From positions 558,001-622,000 of the forward strand of contig NZ_PUHY01000015.1 in the NCBI RefSeq assembly GCF_002967765.1: a stretch of 64,000 bases of DNA. The letters run 5' to 3'. The position numbers and the translations under genes are program-made. Position 1 is the first letter of the stretch. Every line of letters begins with the position of its first letter. Source of the DNA: Blastopirellula marina. GTDB lineage: Bacteria > Planctomycetota > Planctomycetia > Pirellulales > Pirellulaceae. Below are positions 43,969-52,612 of the stretch, piece by piece. The notes beneath the pieces are model-generated. The model worked only from the letters and a program-made list of their open reading frames with translations. It did no database searches and had not been told where the DNA came from.

Positions 43969-45044
43969 GGAAGGTGCTCGAGAAAGAAACGGAGGTAGTT
44001 GCCGTAGAAGATGGCATCGATATCCGTATCGCTGTAGCCGCGACGAGATAAAATCTCGACAAGTAACTGCAGGTCGGCAATCGATTGCAGTTCGCGAGGT
44101 GTTTGTTCGGTCCCGAAACCACCATCAAGATCACTGCCAATGCCAACATGTTGGCAGTTGCCGGCCCGTTGGCAGATATGATCGATGTGATTGGCCGCGA
44201 CTTCGATCGGAACGTCGGTCGGATCGCTTGTTCCGATCTGCCAGCCTGGTTTTAGCATCCAAGCGTCGAAGGCCATGCCAATCACCGCGCCACGAGCAAC
44301 CAATGCATCGATTTGTTCGTTGGAAAATTGACGATCGCCTGGGGTTAAGTCGCGACACATGTTATGGCTGGCGATTACTGGCCCAGCGAATCGCTCAAGC
44401 ACCTCGAAGAATGCTGGTTCACTGCAGTGCGTTAAGTCGACAATCATCCCTAGTCTCGTGAACTCGCGAAGAAGTTCACGACCGGCATCGGTTAACGGAC
44501 CGCTGGAGCCAGTACCAGGAGCGTAAGGGCCCTGGCGATAATGGGAAAGTGAGACGCATCGAAGTCCAAGATCCCACCACAGTTGGGCTTGCTGGGGTGT
44601 GCGAATCGGATCGGCTCCCTCCATCGCCATGATCACGCCCAGTGGCGGAATTGAATCGTCCAACCAGACTTGGGAATGTTGCTTCAGGTCGGCTGATGTG
44701 CGGATCAGCTGAATTTCGCCGAGTTCTTCGAGCGTGTGATAATAGACGGCCTGACCCCGACCGACACAGTGTGCGATAGTTTGATTTTGAAAGTCGAGAT
44801 CACGTCGGGAGAAACCTTCGGCAGGCACGACTTCGGGTTTGGATCGCACCAAGACGGTTCCCAAGCAGACGCGGACACCTGCTTTGCGAAGCTCGGGAAT
44901 TGTAACGGTTGCTCGGCCTCGCGCGGCGTGGTCTTGCATCGAGGACTCGTATTGCCGGACTTCTTCCAGCGGTTTGGTAAGATCACGATTCCAATGCAAC
45001 GCGTTCCAAGCGAGGTCAAGGTGAGCGTCGATGATCGGTTTCAT
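43959..45044 (-). CDS. Membrane-dipeptidase family protein (peptidase M19)
   Basis: A 361-residue zinc-dependent dipeptidase. DAHLDLAWN supplies the H-x-D metal pair, and GADPIRTP, LSHYRQGPYAPG, DLTHCSEPAFFEVLERF and PVIASHNMCRDLTPG are typical M19 motifs, with HVGIGSDLDGGFG near the C-terminus. M19 enzymes cleave dipeptides, including ones with D- or dehydro-amino acids, and some deaminate. It has no signal sequence, so it is likely cytoplasmic. It is last of an eight-gene minus-strand operon and overlaps the dehydrogenase upstream (ATGA at 45041-45044). Confidence 0.9.
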   Translation of the reverse strand: MKPIIDAHLDLAWNALHWNRDLTKPLEEVRQYESSMQDHAARGRATVTIPELRKAGVRVCLGTVLVRSKPEVVPAEGFSRRDLDFQNQTIAHCVGRGQAVYYHTLEELGEIQLIRTSADLKQHSQVWLDDSIPPLGVIMAMEGADPIRTPQQAQLWWDLGLRCVSLSHYRQGPYAPGTGSSGPLTDAGRELLREFTRLGMIVDLTHCSEPAFFEVLERFAGPVIASHNMCRDLTPGDRQFSNEQIDALVARGAVIGMAFDAWMLKPGWQIGTSDPTDVPIEVAANHIDHICQRAGNCQHVGIGSDLDGGFGTEQTPRELQSIADLQLLVEILSRRGYSDTDIDAIFYGNYLRFFLEHLPAE

Positions 45045-45982
45045 GCAGGGTCCTTAGCAGAGGGATAATTGAGGTCGGCCAATTCGCGTGTCCGCTTGGT
45101 GTTTGCTACCCAGCGGGCTCGCCATTGATCGGCTTCTTCCGGCGTGTAATTATAAAAACCGCGGCAATTAGCGGTTCCTTGAGCTCCGGAATCGACCAAC
45201 TGCTGCATCATTTTCGGGACAGACTTTTCGCAACTCAGTTCGGGAAATAGTCGCTTCATCGCTTGACCGTAAGCCGCCAAGCCAGTCATATCCATCCAGC
45301 GAAACGGCCCAGCGATATCGGCCCAAATCGAAATTGCGTTCGTGAACGCACGATCGATCGTTTCGACGTCCGCGACATCATTTTCTACCAGCCAAAACGC
45401 TTCACGATACATTGCATAGGCTAAGCGGTTGACGATAAACCCAGGAACATCTTTCTTGACAACGGTTGGATCTTTGCCGACCTGAGTTCCCACGCTTATC
45501 GTAGCCGCAGTTGTCGTATCGTCGGTTTGCTGGCCACGGATGATTTCAAGGAATCGGGTTAGATGACAGGGCTCGCCCCAATGCATGCCAATGACGCGTT
45601 CCGGTTGTTGGCAAGCTGATTGTAGCAGTGATATCGGTAGGGCGGATGTGTTGGTTGCTATCGGCACGTTTGCGGCCACGGCAGCTTCGATCTGTCCCAG
45701 GACTTGTTGCTTAAGCTCTGGCTCTTCCGGAATGCTTTCGATAACGAATTGGCAATCGACCAATTCAGCAAAATTGGTGGAAGCGATGAAGCGGTCTCGC
45801 CAGGTGATGTTCGCCGCCTCGGGAAGATCCGGTAGTGAGATTTCAATGTGTTTCTCGGTGTAGCTGTGGCTTTCTACATTGGGATCGATAGCTACGACAC
45901 GGATATTGTGAGCCAACAAAACCGTGGCGATCCCACGGCCCATCAAACCGAGGCCGACGATACCAACCGTTTCAAATTGCAT
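45041..45982 (-). CDS. 3-hydroxyacyl-CoA / L-gulonate-type dehydrogenase
   Basis: A 313-residue NAD-dependent dehydrogenase of the 3-hydroxyacyl-CoA dehydrogenase family, single domain set as in lambda-crystallin (L-gulonate 3-dehydrogenase). Rossmann motif GIVGLGLMGRGIATV, then NTSALPISLL and PERVIGMHWGEP (catalytic His), LTRFLEIIRGQQT and the C-terminal helical domain FIVNRLAYAMYREAF. Whether it uses CoA esters or sugar acids is unresolved; the carbohydrate context favours a hydroxy-acid or sugar-acid substrate. Start at 45982 near the next gene's end (45995). Confidence 0.85.
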   Translation of the reverse strand: MQFETVGIVGLGLMGRGIATVLLAHNIRVVAIDPNVESHSYTEKHIEISLPDLPEAANITWRDRFIASTNFAELVDCQFVIESIPEEPELKQQVLGQIEAAVAANVPIATNTSALPISLLQSACQQPERVIGMHWGEPCHLTRFLEIIRGQQTDDTTTAATISVGTQVGKDPTVVKKDVPGFIVNRLAYAMYREAFWLVENDVADVETIDRAFTNAISIWADIAGPFRWMDMTGLAAYGQAMKRLFPELSCEKSVPKMMQQLVDSGAQGTANCRGFYNYTPEEADQWRARWVANTKRTRELADLNYPSAKDPA

Positions 45983-45994
45983 GCGAACGTGATC

Positions 45995-46840
45995 CTAGCC
46001 AAGATTCAATAATGGGAGGCTATCTCGATAGATCATTTCTTCGATCTTGGCCTCGTTCAAATGAGGAAGAGGTGTGCCGGCGACCTGGCTGTTGAGTCGC
46101 CGTAAGCCTGCGATCGAATCGTTGACCGTAGTGAAGGGGTAATCCGTACCGAAGAGAACTTTGTCCCAGACACCATATTCCTGAACCAGCATCAGCGATT
46201 GGTATAACTGAAACGGGCGATAATGAAGCGCCGAAACATCTGCGTACACGTGAGGGTGTTTACGAATCACCGCAACACATTCCCCTTCATATGGATGTCC
46301 CAGATGAGCTAGGATCATGCGCTGTTCTGGAAAGCGAATTGCGACCGGATCGAGATGCCGCGGTAAGGTGTATTCCAGCGGAGCCTGAGAAATGAAGGTC
46401 GTGCCAGTGTGCAGCAGCACAGGCAATCCATGTTTCTGGGTGTATTCCCAGAAGGGATCCATGTCGGGGGCATCGGGACGGAAGCCAGCGTACATGGACA
46501 TTAATTTGACGCCACGCAGGCCTAGTTCCTGATGACCATATTCCAGTTCGCTCATCCAGTTAGGTTGGGTAGGATCAATCGCTAAGAAGCCTATCAACGT
46601 GTCAGGGTGCGCGGCAACATAATTCGCGATGATATCGTCCTCGACCCAAAGGCCGCTCAAGCGAGCTTTGCCTCCGAAAACGATTGTTCGGATATCATGA
46701 GGGGCAGTGTCGCAGTAATCTTGGAAGCGAACGGTCAAATCGACTTCCACTCCGCTACGTGCTCGCTGAGCTTGCTCGCGGAAGGTATCGCCGAAGTGCT
46801 TAGGGTATTCCCAATAATGGCTATGGACGTCGATGATCAT
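45995..46840 (-). CDS. Amidohydrolase family protein (ACMSD/Amidohydro_2 type)
   Basis: A 281-residue TIM-barrel metal hydrolase. DVHSHYWEY supplies H-x-H, PVLLHTGTT and LAHLGHPYEGE supply further His ligands, and FGTDYPFT the catalytic Asp, all in the order of the Amidohydro_2 family, which includes decarboxylases and lactonases. It may hydrolyse a lactone or decarboxylate a hydroxy acid. It lies in the eight-gene operon, with a four-base start/stop overlap with the DapA-like gene upstream. Confidence 0.85.
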   Translation of the reverse strand: MIIDVHSHYWEYPKHFGDTFREQAQRARSGVEVDLTVRFQDYCDTAPHDIRTIVFGGKARLSGLWVEDDIIANYVAAHPDTLIGFLAIDPTQPNWMSELEYGHQELGLRGVKLMSMYAGFRPDAPDMDPFWEYTQKHGLPVLLHTGTTFISQAPLEYTLPRHLDPVAIRFPEQRMILAHLGHPYEGECVAVIRKHPHVYADVSALHYRPFQLYQSLMLVQEYGVWDKVLFGTDYPFTTVNDSIAGLRRLNSQVAGTPLPHLNEAKIEEMIYRDSLPLLNLG

Positions 46841-47754
46841 GATTGATGCAGTACTTCAGTGAGTCGGTCAAACAGGCGATCTACTTCGCTAAGGGTTTCT
46901 GGATCGACCTTGTAGCCAACCGGTCCACGGACGATCGTATTGGTGAAAACTTGCTGGCGAACCAGGAGGTGTTTTTCAATTGCTAGGAAGGCATCAAGGC
47001 TATGTTGAGCTGCGACGATCGCAGAAATGGGCATCGAAAGTTCGTAGGTCCGGGCCTCGTCGCCCTCTTTCAACGCTTTGTAGAGTGCGACAATTCCATG
47101 AATCAAATCGGCTCCTGGCATAGTTCCGACGATCCCACGTCGATAACTATCGACCAAAGCGATGCCGCCGGTCCCTTCAAATATTCGTGCTTTGCCATTG
47201 GTCGCATCCCGTAAGGCGGATAGACGAGGCCCGATGGGCGTCGCCTCAGGTTTAAAGAGAACCTTTTCGGCGCCATGCGTGTTCATCAAATCGGCTTGCA
47301 ATGCAATCGACATTGGCTTGCCTACATAACCGCTGGCATCTTGCACGATCACGGGAATTTCGATCGCCTTGATGATTCCGGTGTAATAGGCGAATAGCTC
47401 TTCTTCCATCGCTCCGATGGAAACCGGAGGGATTGCCATGACCGCGGCGGCGCCGACCGATTCCGCATACTTAGCATTCTCTATCGCGATTCGAGTTGAT
47501 TCGCCACCAACACTGATCACGACCGGGCAGCGGCCATCGATGATCTCGCACGTCTTGCCGGCCAGTTCTCGTTGTTCGGAAAAACTCAATCGCAGCACTT
47601 CCGATACCATGGCCATCACCACGCCATCGACGCCACTTTCCAGCAGCCAGTTGAGTTCCTTGGTCAGCACTTGGTAGTCGATATCGCCGTTTTCTTGATA
47701 CGGCGTCTGGAACACCGGCAAGACACCACCGAGTTGTGTTTGGCTGCTCGTCAT
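46837..47754 (-). CDS. DapA/NanA-family aldolase or lyase, catalytic Tyr replaced
   Basis: A 305-residue protein of the dihydrodipicolinate synthase/N-acetylneuraminate lyase family (TIM barrel, Schiff base). The barrel features GGVLPVFQTPYQENGDIDY and GVDGVVMAMVSEV are typical. The candidate Schiff-base lysine lies in EKVLFKPEATP. In place of the usual Tyr-Asn-x-Pro of the proton-relay tyrosine it reads VIVQDASGY, so the reaction may differ from synthesis of dihydrodipicolinate. Likely a catabolic 2-keto-3-deoxy-acid or hydroxy-amino acid aldolase/dehydratase. Overlaps both neighbours in the operon. Confidence 0.85.
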   Translation of the reverse strand: MTSSQTQLGGVLPVFQTPYQENGDIDYQVLTKELNWLLESGVDGVVMAMVSEVLRLSFSEQRELAGKTCEIIDGRCPVVISVGGESTRIAIENAKYAESVGAAAVMAIPPVSIGAMEEELFAYYTGIIKAIEIPVIVQDASGYVGKPMSIALQADLMNTHGAEKVLFKPEATPIGPRLSALRDATNGKARIFEGTGGIALVDSYRRGIVGTMPGADLIHGIVALYKALKEGDEARTYELSMPISAIVAAQHSLDAFLAIEKHLLVRQQVFTNTIVRGPVGYKVDPETLSEVDRLFDRLTEVLHQS

Positions 47755-48863
47755 GAAAGCATTCCTCTGCTGTCGACCTTGGAAGGCGTGAGATTGTGTT
47801 CTGCGTCGTGCAGGATCACTTCATTCTGAAGATTGACGCAGGGGCAGATATGATTCGGAATTATCGAAATGCGATCGCCGACGTTGGGACGATTGGGACA
47901 GGCCGAGAAGTCGATCTCGCCATGCTCTTCGCTGAGTCGCGTGATGACGGCAGCGGGATATTCGATGACATGCCCATGCCCTGTAAGCGGGTGAAGCACG
48001 TTTCGATCGCTGGTCAACGTCTTGGTACCTGCGTCGACGACTCCTTTCCCTGGTACCGCCGTACTAACCACGGTACAGATAATCGCGGCCGCACAATCTT
48101 CTTCTTGGCAGAAGCCAGCTCGCACCGTATTCATATCGTTAAAGATGTAAGTCCCAGGGCGGATTTCTGTTTGCGATTTGATGCAGTGCGATTGATACGC
48201 CGTGGGTGTTGAACCTCCCGAAACGATCGGGCAGGGCAGGTCGTTCTCTTGCCACAACGAAATCGCCGCAGCCAGTTTTTCATCGATTGCGTGCAGTGGC
48301 GACTCTTGTTCGCCAGCGGGAGCCCAGACTTGACCAGGGTAGAAAAAAATTCCATCGAGTCTCAGCGACTCGCTCTTGGCAACGAGCTTGGCAAGTTCCA
48401 GAGAAGCTTCGGCATCGGCCACGCCTGTGCGATCGGCACCGACATTGATATCGATCAAAATGCCGATCATGGAATGTGCGTTCCTAGCCGCTTCCCCCAG
48501 CACATGAATCGCATAGGCCGAATCGACTGCCACATGAATGGAGGATGTCTTGGCGAGTTCAGCGATGCGGCGGCGTCGATCAGGATCGATTGCCGGATAA
48601 GCAATCAAGATGTCGTCAGAGACGGTTGCCATGACCTCGGCTTCGCCCACTTTGGCGACGGTCAAACCTCGGGATCCGTAGGCGAGCTGACGCTTGGCAA
48701 AGAGGACGGACTTATGCGTTTTGGTGTGTGGACGGACTTTGATACTAGCTTTTTCGGCGTACTGATGCAGTTGGGCCAGATTGGCTTCCACGGTAGGAAG
48801 ATCGATGACCAGACTTGGAGTTGAGACGACGGCGTCTCGCGCTCTCTCGAACTTGTTTACCAT
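47751..48863 (-). CDS. D-threonine aldolase / D-serine dehydratase-like PLP enzyme
   Basis: A 370-residue fold-type III PLP enzyme (alanine-racemase-like N-terminus). The start at ATG 48863 is preferred: it has GGAGG nine bases upstream and overlaps the previous stop. The PLP lysine lies in VRPHTKTHK, with VDSAYAIHVL and ILIDINVGADRTGV downstream. The C-terminal metal site reads PNHICPCVNL (His and Cys), as in DSD1 and D-threonine aldolase. It would cleave or dehydrate a beta-hydroxy-D-amino acid. Tightly coupled to the DapA-like and SDR genes. Confidence 0.88.
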   Translation of the reverse strand: MVNKFERARDAVVSTPSLVIDLPTVEANLAQLHQYAEKASIKVRPHTKTHKSVLFAKRQLAYGSRGLTVAKVGEAEVMATVSDDILIAYPAIDPDRRRRIAELAKTSSIHVAVDSAYAIHVLGEAARNAHSMIGILIDINVGADRTGVADAEASLELAKLVAKSESLRLDGIFFYPGQVWAPAGEQESPLHAIDEKLAAAISLWQENDLPCPIVSGGSTPTAYQSHCIKSQTEIRPGTYIFNDMNTVRAGFCQEEDCAAAIICTVVSTAVPGKGVVDAGTKTLTSDRNVLHPLTGHGHVIEYPAAVITRLSEEHGEIDFSACPNRPNVGDRISIIPNHICPCVNLQNEVILHDAEHNLTPSKVDSRGMLS

Positions 48864-49642
48864 GCGGTCCAACCTCCATCGACGACCAGATTGTGGCCGG
48901 TAACGTAGCTCGATGCTTCGCTGGCCAGAAAGACGAGCGGTCCGATCAATTCGCTGGGCTGCCCCATGCGTTTTAAAGGACTTTTCTGTTTCAGCTTTTC
49001 TACCATGGCTTGCGGTGCTGCAGGAGAAGGGAAAGGACCGGGAGAGAGGGCATTCACGCGAATCTTGTCTTCCGCCCAGTAAACTGCCAAATGTCGCACC
49101 ATTTGAAGTACGCCCCCTTTGAGGGCATGATAAGCGACGGGGCTCGCGTTGCCGGCTTCTTCATAGGCATCCGGGTAAGAACCGACTAAGCCATACATCG
49201 ATCCGAGCATCACGACACTTCCGGAACCTTGTCGCTCGACAACATGATTTCGGACGTGACGAGCCAACAAAAAATAACCGCTCGCATTTTGTAGCTGACG
49301 GTTGAATTGGTCGGCTGTGACGCGTTTCCAGTCGGCGCCAAGCGGCTCGTGACCATTCGCAACCAAGCTGTCGATCTTGCCAGCAGTGGCAATCGCCGAA
49401 GCGAAGCCAGTTTCGATTGAGTCGGGATCGAGGTGATCGATCTGTACGCCGAAATGTTTCGCCTCACCTTGTGTCGGGAGTTCCGCCGCCAATGATTGCG
49501 ATTTGCTTGCGTTGCGGCTACTCACGATCACCGAGGCGCCAGCTTGAGCAAGTCCCAGCGCCATAGCTTGTCCCAAATAGCCGGAAGCACCGGTTAAAAG
49601 GACCGTTCGCCCAATAAGGGAAAACGGATTCTGGCTATCCAT
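48857..49642 (-). CDS. SDR-family oxidoreductase
   Basis: A 261-residue short-chain dehydrogenase. The ATG at 49642 overlaps the previous stop by one base (TAATG). The NAD(P) motif is TGASGYLGQ near residue 20, the catalytic part YHALKGGVLQM (Tyr-x3-Lys), with MYGLVGSYP before it supplying the Ser region, and NALSPGPFPSP. It ends with the SDR C-terminal YVTGHNLVVDGGW. It probably oxidises or reduces a sugar or polyol hydroxyl in the pathway of this operon. Confidence 0.9.
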   Translation of the reverse strand: MDSQNPFSLIGRTVLLTGASGYLGQAMALGLAQAGASVIVSSRNASKSQSLAAELPTQGEAKHFGVQIDHLDPDSIETGFASAIATAGKIDSLVANGHEPLGADWKRVTADQFNRQLQNASGYFLLARHVRNHVVERQGSGSVVMLGSMYGLVGSYPDAYEEAGNASPVAYHALKGGVLQMVRHLAVYWAEDKIRVNALSPGPFPSPAAPQAMVEKLKQKSPLKRMGQPSELIGPLVFLASEASSYVTGHNLVVDGGWTAW

Positions 49643-50664
49643 TACGCGCGAACCTCCGACAGATTGGTCGACTTCCAAGTCGCTTCTCGCCAGCTCGATA
49701 TCGCCGCAATGTTCGCTTGCAACGTGGCAATTCCTTCATTCAAGGGACATAAAGGAAGGGACTTGCCTTCAACGGCATCGAGAAAAAGATTGGCTTGGCG
49801 TGTGAACAACTCGTCCCTTTCAAAGGGAGGAAGTTGATGATCAGTCCAGGGACCATCGGGCGTACTCATCGTACGCCACCGTTGTTTATGGTTTTCGAGG
49901 CGAACCACGCCTTTTTCGCAGACGACGGTGATTGTCAGCTCGTTTGCAGGTTGATGCTGATTGAGGGTGTAAGTTGCCATGATGCCGTTCTCGTGACGGG
50001 CAATCGCATGCACAGTGTCCTCGACTTCGACTCCATCCAGAATCTTACGGTCAGCATCGACTACGATCTTCTCCATGTCGCCGACTAACCACTGGGCGGC
50101 GTTAAACACGTGAGTAAGGGCGTCTTGAATAGCGCCTCCTCCCGATTCGTGTTCGCGATAATAGGTATCACGGTAAGCAGGCCGATAGGTCGGAAAATGT
50201 TGGCCACAATAAGCGATCAATTCTACGGGCCTGCCATAAGAGCCATGCTGGATGGCTTCTCGCATTCGCGAAATCAATGGATTGGCTCGATAAACGTAAG
50301 CAACATTGACGGTCTGGTTAGTCGTACTAGCGAAATCTTCCAGTTGACGTGCTTCCTCTAGGTTGAGGCACAAAGGCTTCTCAATCAAGAGATGTAGGCC
50401 TGCCTCCAGCAGCTGCAACGATTGTGGGACGTGCAACGGCGCGGGAGTGGCGATAACCGCGCTGTTAAAGTAAGCGTTGCGTGCCTCGTCGAGCGAACCG
50501 TAGCTTGGAACGTCAGCGTATCGTTGACTGAGTTCCTCGCGAATCGATTCTCGTGGATCAACGAAGGCCACCTGACAGCGTCCTGTTTGCCGGAAGCAGC
50601 GAAGATGGCGATGCCCAATCGAACCGGCTCCGACAATCAGAATACGATGATCGTGCTGAGGCAC
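49642..50664 (-). CDS. Gfo/Idh/MocA-family oxidoreductase
   Basis: A 340-residue NAD-dependent sugar/inositol dehydrogenase type protein. It starts at GTG 50664, which overlaps the previous stop codon by one base (TAGTG) and has AGGAG upstream; upstream frame extension is an artefact. Rossmann motif LIVGAGSIGHRHLRCF, LIEKPLCLNLEEA (Lys-Pro), the C-terminal domain with GGGAIQDALTHVFN (His). It acts on a sugar or sugar acid; substrate not predictable. Confidence 0.9.
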   Translation of the reverse strand: MPQHDHRILIVGAGSIGHRHLRCFRQTGRCQVAFVDPRESIREELSQRYADVPSYGSLDEARNAYFNSAVIATPAPLHVPQSLQLLEAGLHLLIEKPLCLNLEEARQLEDFASTTNQTVNVAYVYRANPLISRMREAIQHGSYGRPVELIAYCGQHFPTYRPAYRDTYYREHESGGGAIQDALTHVFNAAQWLVGDMEKIVVDADRKILDGVEVEDTVHAIARHENGIMATYTLNQHQPANELTITVVCEKGVVRLENHKQRWRTMSTPDGPWTDHQLPPFERDELFTRQANLFLDAVEGKSLPLCPLNEGIATLQANIAAISSWREATWKSTNLSEVRA

Positions 50665-51494
50665 TAGAGCGACTCCTGATAGTATTTCGCGTTGGAGCGT
50701 TCCTTGGACTTCGGACCCGCCAAAGTATTGAATTCCGCCAGTTCCAATTGAATCCTGTCCAGGCCTTGTTTGACGAGCACCAGGTCGCACCCGTAGAAGA
50801 TCAGCCGTGCACCTTGGTCAACATACTGCTTCGCTTGTGCAGCTGATCCGCAGGTCGCTGCCCAGTTGATGCCTGCCGCCTTTGCGGCTTCGATAACCCG
50901 CTGCTGGGCGTCTTGAACTAGCGGATGATTAAACTGCCCGGGGATACCAGAGAGGATAGAGAAGTCACCCGGACCGAGCATCAACATGTCGATGCCAGGT
51001 ACAGAGGCGATTTCTTCGACGTTGTCCAGAGATTTTGGGTCTTCGATCTGGATAATCAAGAAGGTTTCACGATTCGCATTCTCTAGGTATTCGGCCAGTG
51101 GCGTTAGCAAGTAGGGCACATCGGCTCCGCTTGCATCGCAGCCTCGTTCCCCGAGTGGTGCAAACTTGGCCCAGCGCACCACTTCGGCGGCCTCTTCAGC
51201 ATTGGCACAACGCGGGTACATGATCCCTGACGCCCCGATCTCGAGCATGCGACCCATCCGCATGAACTCTCGATTGGCAGGTCGGGCGACGACGTCCGCT
51301 CCACCGACACGTGCGCCACGCATGAGATTCGCGGCACTCTCCATGCTCGTGGCATGATGTTCGAGGTCGATCCAGATGGAATCGAATCCCATCAACCCGA
51401 CAAGTTCGAAAAGGTCTGGAGAGTTGAGGTGAAGCGACACGCCGAATGCAGGAATGTCTTGGCGTATCTTCGCGAGAACTTTGCTCTGTCGCAT
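50664..51494 (-). CDS. HpcH/HpaI-family class II aldolase
   Basis: A 276-residue protein of the HpcH/HpaI aldolase family (pyruvate-dependent, metal-requiring). Motifs are DSIWIDLEHHAT, ARPANREFMRMGRMLEIGASGIMYPRC, FAPLGERGCDASGAD, LIIQIEDPKSLDNVEEIASVPGIDMLMLGPGDF. Such enzymes cleave 2-keto-3-deoxy sugar acids (for example rhamnonate or heptenedioate) to pyruvate and an aldehyde. It is the first gene of the eight-gene operon, preceded by about 220 bases that include a CAAGTGAT/ATCACTTG dyad. Confidence 0.9.
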   Translation of the reverse strand: MRQSKVLAKIRQDIPAFGVSLHLNSPDLFELVGLMGFDSIWIDLEHHATSMESAANLMRGARVGGADVVARPANREFMRMGRMLEIGASGIMYPRCANAEEAAEVVRWAKFAPLGERGCDASGADVPYLLTPLAEYLENANRETFLIIQIEDPKSLDNVEEIASVPGIDMLMLGPGDFSILSGIPGQFNHPLVQDAQQRVIEAAKAAGINWAATCGSAAQAKQYVDQGARLIFYGCDLVLVKQGLDRIQLELAEFNTLAGPKSKERSNAKYYQESL

Positions 51495-51682
51495 GGAGAG
51501 TTATCCGATTGAAAGGTGCGGTATGCTGCACGCCGTTGGCTTTGATTTTACACGGTTGCGCTGGCTAGGTAGTGGAGCGTAAGCGATGTTTGAAAATGCA
51601 GTAGAGATCGACTCGATGAGTTAGTGCTTGCGGAAGTTGTGAAAAAACGAATGGGGCACACGTATCAAACGGCAGGATGGGG

Positions 51683-51702
51683 CAAGTGATTGAGATCACT
51701 TG
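51683..51702. repeat. Perfect inverted repeat between HEAT-like gene and aldolase operon
   Basis: CAAGTGAT-TGAG-ATCACTTG, eight paired bases and a four-base loop. It lies 12 bases after the stop codon of the HEAT-like gene and about 190 bases upstream of the aldolase start. It could be an operator or a terminator without a T-run. Confidence 0.5.
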
Positions 51703-51713
51703 TAATGGGTTAA

Positions 51714-52586
51714 CTATTGACTACGTTTAAGCAGTGCGAAGGCTGCTGCCTGACGAAGTGATAGGGGATGCGTTTCCCCGAGGACATCTCCCAGGGGAAA
51801 GTCAAATGCTTCGGATCGTAAGGTAAGCTCACGAATCGCAAGCGTTTGGTCACTGGGGTTTTTGCTCTTAAGTAGTTTATGCAGACTGGTCGAACCGCCG
51901 GCACTTGCCACGTATGGATATGCAACCGAATCGACAGGCTCGTCCGTCATCGCTGTTTGGACGATTGTCTGGACCTTGTCGGGTACATTATCGAGTTGGC
52001 TCAAAACGAAACCGGCCCGCAGGCGAGCGATCGAGTCTTCCGAGCTTAACTGCTTGACGAGTCCATCTAATTGTTGCACAGAAGGGCGTTGTTGATGAAG
52101 ACGCCACAAAGCAAAACTGCAGCCCGCGTCTTTGGGGTTGCTCATCTCTTGGACGATGGCGAGTTCCGAGCGGTATTCAATCGGCGCTTCGAGTTTGGCC
52201 AGTGATTCGAGGGCGTGAAGTCGATCGATTGCCTGTTCATCCAGCAAGACATCACGAATGCGTTCAATATACTTCTCGCGTCGTTCGGCGGGTGTTTCCG
52301 CTTGAGCCAGGACCCGCCAAACACCAATCCGAAACGGGGGCGAAGCATTATCGGCCTGAGCCCGAAACGTATCGAGTGTTTTCTCGGCCATTCCAAGGCG
52401 AATCAAATACTCAGCCGCATGAACGCTAGTCCATTCTCCCGAGGCTTTCGAAGACTCGATCAAAATCTGCTCGCATCTGGCGGCAGTGTCCGAAGTCAGA
52501 GGATCTTCCGCTGCTCGCACATGGATTGTTGATAAAGCGACGAGCGAGACGAAGCACATCAGAAAATAGAACAACCGTTTTGTCAA
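51714..52586 (-). CDS. Hypothetical exported HEAT-repeat-like protein
   Basis: A 290-residue protein with a signal peptide (KRLFYFLMCFVSLVALSTIHVRA) if started at TTG 52586; no ATG lies upstream except the TTG at 52631 within the regulator gene. The mature part has helical repeats, for example AIDRLHALESLAKLEAP, SIARLRAGFVLSQLDNV and QTLAIRELTLRSEAF, consistent with HEAT/armadillo-type repeats that bind other proteins. No enzymatic motif. It lies between the GntR/LacI-type regulator (overlapping its end if started upstream) and the aldolase operon. Confidence 0.6.
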   Translation of the reverse strand: MTKRLFYFLMCFVSLVALSTIHVRAAEDPLTSDTAARCEQILIESSKASGEWTSVHAAEYLIRLGMAEKTLDTFRAQADNASPPFRIGVWRVLAQAETPAERREKYIERIRDVLLDEQAIDRLHALESLAKLEAPIEYRSELAIVQEMSNPKDAGCSFALWRLHQQRPSVQQLDGLVKQLSSEDSIARLRAGFVLSQLDNVPDKVQTIVQTAMTDEPVDSVAYPYVASAGGSTSLHKLLKSKNPSDQTLAIRELTLRSEAFDFPLGDVLGETHPLSLRQAAAFALLKRSQ

Positions 52587-52612
52587 CTTGATTACTTTCG
52601 ATCGTGCTTTCG

